From positions 1 through 49,994 of the forward strand of contig JABMQH010000197.1 in NCBI GenBank assembly GCA_013203355.1: a DNA stretch of 49,994 nt, written 5' to 3'. Every line of letters begins with the position of its first letter. The stretch's first letter is position 1. The notes under the pieces are model-generated. The model saw only the letters and a program-made list of their open reading frames with translations, did not search any database and was not told where the DNA came from. This stretch comes from Candidatus Omnitrophota bacterium (GTDB lineage Bacteria > Omnitrophota > Gorgyraeia > JABMQH01). Below are positions 43,739 to 49,994 of the stretch, piece after piece. A program made the translations under genes and the position numbers.

Positions 43739-45417
43739 AACTTACAGGCGCAAAGATATTAATTGAGTGTTTAAAAAAGGAAGGCGTTGATGTGATGTTT
43801 GGTTATCCCGGCGGTGTGCTTTTGCCTATCTTTGATGTTCTATATGATGCACCGATAAGATTTATCCTGGTAAGACATGAGCAGGCCGCGGCACACGCGG
43901 CGGATGGATATGCAAGGGCAACCGGCAAGGTTGGTGTCTGCATGGCCACCTCCGGACCCGGAGCCACCAACCTGGTTACGGGTATTGCAACGGCTTATAT
44001 GGATTCAATACCTATGGTTGCGATCACAGGCCAGGTAAAAACCGCATTGATCGGCAATGATGCTTTCCAGGAAGCCGATGTAACAGGTATCACAAGACCC
44101 ATTACGAAACATAATTATCTGGTTAAAAGGATCGAAGATTTAGCCACAACTGTTAAAGAGGCGTTTCATATTGCCTCAACGGGTAGGCCAGGGCCTGTTC
44201 TTATCGATATACCTGTAGATATCCAGATGATGGAAACCGAGTTTAAATATCCACCAGAAGTCTCAATGAAGGGATATAAGCCGACGTATTCCGGGCATCC
44301 GGGTCAGATTAAAAAAGCGGCTAAGGCGATAGCGAACTCCAAAAGGCCGATAATCTATGCAGGTGGCGGAGTAATTATATCCGGGGCCGCAGCGGAATTA
44401 AAAGAACTGGCAGAAAAGATTAAGGCGCCTGTTACTACAACGCTTCTGGGGTTAGGGGCCTTCCCTGAGACACATGAGCTTTCTTTAGGCATGTTGGGGA
44501 TGCATGGCACCGCCTATGCGAACCACGCTATCATGGAAAGCGATATGATAATCGCGGTTGGTTCGCGTTTCGATGATCGCGTTACGGGCCGCCTTGATGC
44601 GTTTGCACCGAATGCAAAGGTCATTCATATTGATATCGATCCTTCAAGCGTCTCAAAGAATGTAGCGGTTGATATCCCTATCGTAGGGGATGCAAAAAAT
44701 ATTTTAATAGAGTTGAACAAGGTTATAAAAAAACCGGATACCGATCAGTGGCTAAAGCGGACATACGATTGGGTGAAGCATCATCCATTGCGCTACAACG
44801 ATAGCGACAAGAAGATAAAACCGCAGTATGTTGTCGAGCAAATTTACGAGGCCGCTAAGGACAATGCCATAATATGCACTGAGGTGGGGCAGAATCAGAT
44901 GTGGGCGGCTCAATTCTATAAGTATACGCAGCCGCGTACGTATATTTCAAGCGGCGGACTGGGCACGATGGGCTATGGTTTCCCCGCAGCTATCGGCGCC
45001 AAGATAGGCTGTCCCGAGAAAACAGTTTTTGATATCGCGGGCGATGGTTCGATCCAGATGAACATTCAGGAATTGGCAACGGCAGTTATAGACAAGATCC
45101 CTGTTAAGGTAGCGATTTTAAACAACGGCTACTTAGGCATGGTGAGGCAATGGCAGGAGCTATTTTATAAGAAAAGGTATTCGCATACGTACCTTACTCG
45201 CGATATACCGGATTTTGTTAAGGTGGCCGAGGCCTATGGCGCAGTTGGCATAAGGGTTACGAAGAAGGGCGAAGTAAGGCCCGCTATAGAAAAGGCAATG
45301 GAGATTGATAAACCAGTATTTCTGGATTTCATCGTAGAAGAAGAGGAAAATGTGTTCCCAATGGTGCCGGCAGGCGAGGCGATAAACAAGATGATTATGA
45401 TAGGGAGCTTAGCATGA
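43735..45417 (+). CDS. ilvB: Acetolactate synthase, large subunit
   Basis: ThDP-dependent enzyme that condenses pyruvate with pyruvate or 2-ketobutyrate. The catalytic Glu lies in [43 protein letters not shown] is typical; the ThDP motif is [17 protein letters not shown] with [17 protein letters not shown]. The 560-residue length is normal for the biosynthetic, FAD-binding form rather than the catabolic one, and the adjacent small subunit supports this. The gene overlaps ilvD and ilvN by 4 nt each. Confidence 0.97.
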   Translation: MKLTGAKILIECLKKEGVDVMFGYPGGVLLPIFDVLYDAPIRFILVRHEQAAAHAADGYARATGKVGVCMATSGPGATNLVTGIATAYMDSIPMVAITGQVKTALIGNDAFQEADVTGITRPITKHNYLVKRIEDLATTVKEAFHIASTGRPGPVLIDIPVDIQMMETEFKYPPEVSMKGYKPTYSGHPGQIKKAAKAIANSKRPIIYAGGGVIISGAAAELKELAEKIKAPVTTTLLGLGAFPETHELSLGMLGMHGTAYANHAIMESDMIIAVGSRFDDRVTGRLDAFAPNAKVIHIDIDPSSVSKNVAVDIPIVGDAKNILIELNKVIKKPDTDQWLKRTYDWVKHHPLRYNDSDKKIKPQYVVEQIYEAAKDNAIICTEVGQNQMWAAQFYKYTQPRTYISSGGLGTMGYGFPAAIGAKIGCPEKTVFDIAGDGSIQMNIQELATAVIDKIPVKVAILNNGYLGMVRQWQELFYKKRYSHTYLTRDIPDFVKVAEAYGAVGIRVTKKGEVRPAIEKAMEIDKPVFLDFIVEEEENVFPMVPAGEAINKMIMIGSLA

Positions 45418-45887
45418 AACATATAATATCTGCTTTAGTAGAGAATAAATTCGGAGTACTTGCGCGCATTGCGGGATTATTCAGCGCCCGTGGTTTTAAT
45501 ATCGGTTCCCTGGCGGTGGGAGAGACGGAGGATCCAAGCGTCTCGAGGATAACTATTGTTGTTAATGCCGATGACAGGATCTTGGAACAGGTCAAAAAAC
45601 AGTTAAATAAACTGGTAGATATTATAAGCGTAACGGACCTTACAAAAAAAGGTTTCATCGACAGAGAGCTTTTGCTTTTTAAGGTGGATGTGGACCAGTC
45701 CAACAAGGCAAAGGTCGGACATTTTCTGGAAAAGAATCATGCCAAGATTCTGCATTCGGGGGCACGTTCGGTAACAGTGGAATTCGTTGGCGACCAGCAG
45801 CATGTGTCAAAGCTTTTAGAAAGCTTAAAGGAATATGGCATAAACGACGTGGTGAGAACCGGCCGTATTGCTTTAGCAAAGGAATAA
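45414..45887 (+). CDS. ilvN: Acetolactate synthase, small regulatory subunit
   Basis: Regulatory partner of IlvB that carries the valine feedback site. The N-terminal ACT domain is [48 protein letters not shown]; the C-terminal domain contains [27 protein letters not shown]. The 157-residue length is that of the IlvH-like form. It overlaps ilvB by 4 nt, which would keep the two subunits in proportion. Confidence 0.96.
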   Translation: MKHIISALVENKFGVLARIAGLFSARGFNIGSLAVGETEDPSVSRITIVVNADDRILEQVKKQLNKLVDIISVTDLTKKGFIDRELLLFKVDVDQSNKAKVGHFLEKNHAKILHSGARSVTVEFVGDQQHVSKLLESLKEYGINDVVRTGRIALAKE

Positions 45888-45918
45888 TCAATTCACAAAA
45901 CGCGAGGAGGAATTTCGA

Positions 45919-46908
45919 ATGGCAAAGGTTTATTACGACAATGATGCGGATCTGAATATACTGAAGGGTAAAAAGATCGCGATAATCGGGTATGGCATTC
46001 AGGGAAGGGGCCAGTCCTTGTGCCTGCGCGATTCAGGCTGCGATGTTATAGTATCGGAGCTGCAGGGGACACCGAATTATGAGAAGGCAAAAGCCGACGG
46101 CTTTAATCCGGTTCCGGTATTTGAGGCGTGCAAAGAAGCGGATATAATTCAAATCCTCACGCAGGACCATATCCAGGCAAAGGTTTACAAAGAAGGTGTT
46201 AAGCCAAATCTAAAAAAAGGAAAGGCCCTCTGTTTTTCTCACGGTTTTAACATACGCTTTAAACAGATAAAGCCTCCGAAAAAAGTAGATGTATTTATGG
46301 TTGCGCCAAAAGGACCGGGGGCGCTTGTGAGACAGATGTATGAACAGGGTAAAGGCGTGCCGTGCCTTCTGGCCGTATTTCAAGATTCATCGGGACAGGC
46401 AAAACAGATAGGCCTTGCTTATGCAAAGGCGATCGGTGGCACAAGGGCAGGCGTTATAGAGACGACCTTTGACGAAGAGACCGAGACGGATCTTTTCGGA
46501 GAGCAAACCGTTTTGTGCGGAGGCGTGACAGAGTTGATAAAAGCAGGGTTTGACACCCTTATTGAAGAAGGCTATCAACCGGAGATCGCGTATTTTGAGG
46601 TTCTGCACGAATTAAAATTGATTACTGACTTGATCCAGCAGCATGGGATAGGCGGGATGCGCCGCCGTGTTTCAGATACCGCCTGTTACGGAGATTTAAC
46701 GCGCGGGAAGAAGATCATTACCGAAAAAACACGCAAGGATATGAAGAAGATCTTAAAGGCGATTAAGTCCGGTAAGTTCGCGAGGGAATGGATCAAGGAA
46801 AACGAAGCCGGAAGACCTGTTTTTGATAAATTGCTGAAAGAAGGGGATGAGCATCGGATAGAGAAGGTAGGCCGGGAATTACGCAACATGATGCCATGGA
46901 TGAAATAA
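45919..46908 (+). CDS. ilvC: Ketol-acid reductoisomerase, probably NADH-preferring
   Basis: Converts acetolactate and acetohydroxybutyrate to dihydroxy acids. The dinucleotide fold is [21 protein letters not shown]. Active-site residues are in [43 protein letters not shown] and [12 protein letters not shown]. The 329 residues match class I. The cofactor loop reads [15 protein letters not shown], where NADPH enzymes typically have an Arg and Ser pair (GLRxGSxSWxKA). A Glu in that position usually goes with NADH use. AGGAGGAA precedes the ATG. It lies 31 nt after ilvN. Confidence 0.95.
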   Translation: MAKVYYDNDADLNILKGKKIAIIGYGIQGRGQSLCLRDSGCDVIVSELQGTPNYEKAKADGFNPVPVFEACKEADIIQILTQDHIQAKVYKEGVKPNLKKGKALCFSHGFNIRFKQIKPPKKVDVFMVAPKGPGALVRQMYEQGKGVPCLLAVFQDSSGQAKQIGLAYAKAIGGTRAGVIETTFDEETETDLFGEQTVLCGGVTELIKAGFDTLIEEGYQPEIAYFEVLHELKLITDLIQQHGIGGMRRRVSDTACYGDLTRGKKIITEKTRKDMKKILKAIKSGKFAREWIKENEAGRPVFDKLLKEGDEHRIEKVGRELRNMMPWMK

Positions 46909-46912
46909 AACG

Positions 46913-48424
46913 ATGACAAAAAAAATTACAATTTTTGATACAACATTGCGTGACGGCGAACAATCGCCCGGGGCAAGTCTTACATCGCAGGGCAAGCTGG
47001 AGATTGCTTATCAGCTTGCCAATTTAGGGGTTGATGCTATTGAAGCGGGATTTCCTGTTTCATCGCCGGGGGATTTTGAATCCGTAAGGATCATAGCCAA
47101 AAATGTAAAGGGACCGATAATCTGCGGATTGGCGCGCTGCATGAAAAAAGACATAGAGGCCGCGGGGAAATCATTAAAACCGGCAAAAAGGCCTCGGATA
47201 CATGTATTTTTGGCAACCTCGAAGATACACATGAAATATAAATTGAGAAAACTGGAGAATGAGATTATAAAGCTTGCGGTTGAGGGGGTAACATATGCCC
47301 GCAGGTTTGCGGATGACATCGAATTTTCACCGGAGGATGCCTCCAGAAGCGAGAGGGAGTTTTTGTACAGGGTTGTCGAAGAGGTGATAAGGGCTGGCGC
47401 AAAGACGGTAAACATACCGGATACGGTAGGGTATGCGGTTCCGGATGAATTCGGCCATTTGATTGGATCCATAAGGGGCAACGTACCGAATATTGACAAG
47501 GCAGTCATAAGCGTCCACTGTCATAATGACCTGGGTCTTGGCGTTGCAAACTCTTTAGCGGCCATAAAGAACGGTGCCGGTCAGGTTGAATGCACCATAA
47601 ATGGTATCGGAGAAAGGGCAGGGAATGCCTCACTGGAAGAGATTGTAATGGCACTTTGCGTAAGACAGGACATGTTGAATTTCAAGACAGGAATAGCCAG
47701 AAAAGAGATTTACAAAACGTCCAGGCTTGTTTCGAAATTAACAGGTATGCTCGTTCAGCCAAACAAGGCGATAGTAGGGCAGAATGCCTTCGCGCATGAG
47801 TCCGGGATCCACCAAGACGGCGTTTTGAAAAAGCGGATTACTTACGAGATCATGAAGCCGCAGGACGTTGGGTTCTCCGGTTCAAAGATCGTGCTTGGTA
47901 AACACTCAGGCCGCCATGCCTTTTCAGAAAGGTTGAAGGCCTTAGGATATAAACTGAATGAAAAAGACGTAAACAAGGCTTTTGCGAGATTCAAGATAGT
48001 AGCGGATAAGAAAAAAGAGGTATTTAACGAAGATCTGGCTACTATTGTTGAAGATGAGGTCATGGTTATCCCCGAGATTTACCATCTGGAAAATTTTAAG
48101 GTGACCAGCGGCACAAAGATTTTGCCTACCGCAACGGTTGAGCTTTCGAAAAGCAAAAAGATATTTAAAGCGACCTCAAGCGGAGACGGGCCAATTGATG
48201 CCTGCTATAAGGCGATTGATAAGATCGTCGGCTTAAGGGGGAGTTTGGCAGATTACGGCATTCGTTCGGTGACCAGCGGCAAGGATGCCCTTGGAGAGGT
48301 CAGCATCCGGGTAAAGATCAAAAAAAATGAGATATCGGGGCGAGGCGCATCAACCGATATTATTGAAGCGAGCATAAAGGCATACCTGAATGCCATAAAT
48401 AAGATCGCGGGAAAACGCAAGTGA
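46913..48424 (+). CDS. leuA: 2-isopropylmalate synthase
   Basis: First committed step of leucine synthesis, joining acetyl-CoA to 2-ketoisovalerate. The catalytic TIM barrel starts IFDTTLRDGEQSPGASL; VISVHCHNDLGLGVANSLAAI provides the metal histidines and QVECTINGIGERAGNASLEE is typical. The C-terminal part (about 390-503) is the LeuA dimer regulatory domain with leucine feedback, including DGPIDACYKAIDKI and GRGASTDIIEASIKAYLNAIN. Together with the 503-residue length, this favours LeuA over homocitrate or citramalate synthase. It overlaps aroE by 4 nt. leuB and leuCD are not in the window. Confidence 0.95.
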   Translation: MTKKITIFDTTLRDGEQSPGASLTSQGKLEIAYQLANLGVDAIEAGFPVSSPGDFESVRIIAKNVKGPIICGLARCMKKDIEAAGKSLKPAKRPRIHVFLATSKIHMKYKLRKLENEIIKLAVEGVTYARRFADDIEFSPEDASRSEREFLYRVVEEVIRAGAKTVNIPDTVGYAVPDEFGHLIGSIRGNVPNIDKAVISVHCHNDLGLGVANSLAAIKNGAGQVECTINGIGERAGNASLEEIVMALCVRQDMLNFKTGIARKEIYKTSRLVSKLTGMLVQPNKAIVGQNAFAHESGIHQDGVLKKRITYEIMKPQDVGFSGSKIVLGKHSGRHAFSERLKALGYKLNEKDVNKAFARFKIVADKKKEVFNEDLATIVEDEVMVIPEIYHLENFKVTSGTKILPTATVELSKSKKIFKATSSGDGPIDACYKAIDKIVGLRGSLADYGIRSVTSGKDALGEVSIRVKIKKNEISGRGASTDIIEASIKAYLNAINKIAGKRK

Positions 48425-49272
48425 TGAGAATTGTAGGAGATACAAAAATATTCGGAGTGATTGGTTACCCGATCACACATAGTTTATCGCCGGCAATGCA
48501 TAATGCCGCGTTCAATCACATGAATATAGATGCGGCTTATGTTGCTATTGAAGTTAAGCCGGGAGGTTTAAAAGAAGCTATTGAAGCTGTCAGGGGCCTG
48601 GGGATTTCAGGCATAAACGTTACTATTCCTCACAAGGAAAATGTCAGAAGGCATCTTAGCAGTGTGGATAGAGAAGCAAAACTTATTGGTGCTGTCAATA
48701 CGATCGTAAATAAAAACGGATCGCTTCATGGCTATAACACGGATTGCTATGGTTTTATAAGATCCCTTAAAGAAGATTTAAAGCTCAACCCGAAAGGGAA
48801 GAATGTATTTATTATCGGAGCCGGTGGAGCGGCAAAGGCGGTAGCATACAGCCTTGCTCTAAACAAGGCCGGAAGGATAACCTTAACGGATGAAATAGAT
48901 GATAAGGCAGCTGAACTCGCCTGCGATATTGAGCTTAAAACCGGATGCGAATGTTTTGCTTTGCAAATGGGGTCGATAGCGGCATGGGACATTATCCTGA
49001 ACTCAGATCTTTTAATCAATGCCTCCCCTTGCGGCATGAGAGACAAAGATCCGGTTGTTGTTAATCCGGCACTCTTACATAAGGGGCTTCGTGTTTTTGA
49101 TTTAGTGTATAACCGGGATACAAAACTATTGAAGGCCTGCAGGAGGAAGGGGATCAACTCAACAGGCGGCCTCAATATGCTGCTGTATCAGGGAGCCAGG
49201 GCATTTGAGTTATGGACGGGCAAAAGACCGCCTGTAGGTGTGATGAAAAAGGCTTTGGGGAAGCTGAAATAA
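48421..49272 (+). CDS. aroE: Shikimate dehydrogenase
   Basis: NADP-dependent reduction of 3-dehydroshikimate in aromatic amino-acid synthesis. Substrate residues are in GYPITHSLSPAMHNAAF, NVTIPHKENV (catalytic Lys) and GYNTDCYGF (catalytic Asp). The nucleotide-binding loop is IIGAGGAAKAVAYSL. The closing GGLNMLLYQGARAFELWTG is typical. The start may be GTG 48421 (overlapping the leuA stop) or the ATG at 48424. Its place at the end of a branched-chain amino-acid operon is unusual. Confidence 0.96.
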   Translation: MMRIVGDTKIFGVIGYPITHSLSPAMHNAAFNHMNIDAAYVAIEVKPGGLKEAIEAVRGLGISGINVTIPHKENVRRHLSSVDREAKLIGAVNTIVNKNGSLHGYNTDCYGFIRSLKEDLKLNPKGKNVFIIGAGGAAKAVAYSLALNKAGRITLTDEIDDKAAELACDIELKTGCECFALQMGSIAAWDIILNSDLLINASPCGMRDKDPVVVNPALLHKGLRVFDLVYNRDTKLLKACRRKGINSTGGLNMLLYQGARAFELWTGKRPPVGVMKKALGKLK

Positions 49273-49302
49273 AATAAGGTTTAAAGGAAATAAAAAATAA
49301 AA

Positions 49303-49994
49303 ATGGAACTAAAATTTCTTTTTTTTATATTTGGCCTTTTTATAGGCAGTTTTCTGAATGTATGCATATACAGGATGCCGAGGTCTGAATCGGTAGTCAG
49401 GCCGCGCTCTCATTGCGTGCATTGCAAAAAGATTGTTAAGTGGTATGAAAATATTCCATTGCTGAGTTATATATTTTTACGAGGCAAGTGCTCCTCATGC
49501 AAAAAACCCATATCTCCCAGGTATTTTGTGGTTGAGCTGTTGGCGGGGATTTTATTCGTGTCGTTCTACTCCAAGTTCGGCTTAGGGCTGGAGCTTCTCT
49601 TATTTTTAATAGTAGGTTGCGGATTAATAGTGGCCAGCTTTATTGACTTAGAGCATCAACTTATACCGGATACTGTGTCTTTAGGCGGCCTTGCGCTCGG
49701 ATTGCTTGCGAGTATATTTTATTCAGGCATATCTTTCCTTGATTCCTTATTGGGAGCGGTGGTTGGCGGCTTGAGCCTTTACTTAATAGGAGTAGTAGGG
49801 CAGGCGATATTTAAAAAAGAGGCGATGGGTTTCGGAGACGTGAAATTTTTAGCTATGCTGGGCTCCTTTCTGGGCTGGCAGAAGGTGTTGCTTATATTTT
49901 TCTTGGCTCCGTTTTTTGGAGCCGGGGTTGGAATTGTCGCAAAGTTTAAATATAAAATTGACACCATTCCATATGGACCATACTTGTCATTGGC
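49303..49994 (+). CDS. Prepilin peptidase (type IV leader peptidase), 3' end outside window
   Basis: Not in the ORF track because it has no stop within the window. It begins MELKFLFFIFGLFIGSFLNVCIYRMPRSESVVRPRS and continues for 230 codons. The cytoplasmic zinc loop has CVHCKK and CSSCKKPISPRYF. The two catalytic aspartates are in SFIDLEHQLIPD and in MGFGDVKFLAML (the GxGD motif). It would cleave and N-methylate type IV pilins or type II secretion pseudopilins. AAAGGA lies 14 nt before the ATG, longer than ideal. The reading frame runs to the last base. Confidence 0.93.
   Translation, partial: MELKFLFFIFGLFIGSFLNVCIYRMPRSESVVRPRSHCVHCKKIVKWYENIPLLSYIFLRGKCSSCKKPISPRYFVVELLAGILFVSFYSKFGLGLELLLFLIVGCGLIVASFIDLEHQLIPDTVSLGGLALGLLASIFYSGISFLDSLLGAVVGGLSLYLIGVVGQAIFKKEAMGFGDVKFLAMLGSFLGWQKVLLIFFLAPFFGAGVGIVAKFKYKIDTIPYGPYLSL

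Noticed and set aside
1-49994. Mobile elements, prophage or antiviral defence island
   Set aside because: No transposase, integrase, restriction enzyme, toxin-antitoxin pair or terminal inverted repeat was recognised; the window is mostly housekeeping genes on one strand.

Overview
The window is a dense, almost entirely plus-strand stretch of bacterial chromosome. I count 48 protein-coding genes plus one putative 10-codon leader ORF. There are no rRNA, tRNA, CRISPR, insertion-sequence or prophage genes, and no gene-free gap longer than about 175 bases. GC content looks moderate (low to mid forties by eye), the code is standard, and neighbouring genes often overlap by 4 nt. The cell is a diderm: it has LolC/E-LolD lipoprotein release, MlaE-MlaF-MlaD lipid transport, a TamB-like protein, a TolC-type outer-membrane channel and an RND pump. 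It also carries the McsA-McsB-ClpC protein-arginine-phosphorylation system, YacL, RicT and a tmk-holB-ricT-metG-tatD order best known from Gram-positive Firmicutes. A diderm candidate phylum such as Omnitrophota (OP3) fits this mix best, but that is inference; no rRNA or ribosomal protein is present to test it.

Layout. 1-5.4 kb: small accessory units (FHA protein at the left edge, ACR3 arsenite exporter, a 45-residue ORF absent from the ORF track, GYD protein, beta-CASP RNA-processing hydrolase, family 2 glycosyltransferase, DUF5661-like protein, and a secreted Gly/Pro/Lys repeat protein). 5.4-10.6 kb: marR-tolC-RND efflux operon with its own promoter and no adaptor gene. 10.7-32.8 kb: a long housekeeping run, lysS, lolC/E-lolD, ilvE, mcsA-mcsB-clpC, tamB-like-mlaE-mlaF-mlaD, yacL, ispD-ispF, cysE-cysS, tmk-holB-ricT-metG, and a TatD/radical-SAM fusion. 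32.8-38.9 kb: a coupled trio (CPBP protease, DUF362/ferredoxin, CDP-alcohol transferase), unrecognised small genes, mtnA and an AT-rich glycosyltransferase. 38.9-42 kb: thiL, tsaE-tsaB (tRNA t6A) and alr. 42-49.3 kb: a branched-chain amino-acid operon ilvD-ilvB-ilvN-ilvC-leuA with aroE attached, behind a good sigma-70-type promoter. The right edge cuts a prepilin peptidase gene that the ORF track omits.

How the parts work together. IlvD, IlvB, IlvN, IlvC and the distant IlvE supply valine and isoleucine, and LeuA starts the leucine branch. LolCDE, MlaEFD and the TamB-like protein serve the envelope. McsA, McsB and ClpC mark and unfold damaged proteins; the phosphoarginine-binding residues known from Bacillus can be recognised in both McsB and ClpC. 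IspD and IspF make isoprenoid precursors. CysE makes O-acetylserine, the precursor of cysteine, and CysS charges tRNA-Cys with cysteine.

Most worth checking: (1) the ispD leader, where a 12-base segment is exactly complementary to the ispD ribosome-binding site and start codon, a competing partner lies between them, and a 10-codon ORF ends on the ispD start; (2) preservation of two Bacillus-like gene blocks with diderm envelope genes inserted at the junctions; (3) a ketoacid reductoisomerase whose cofactor loop looks NADH-type; (4) the TatD/radical-SAM fusion; (5) the secreted polycationic repeat protein.
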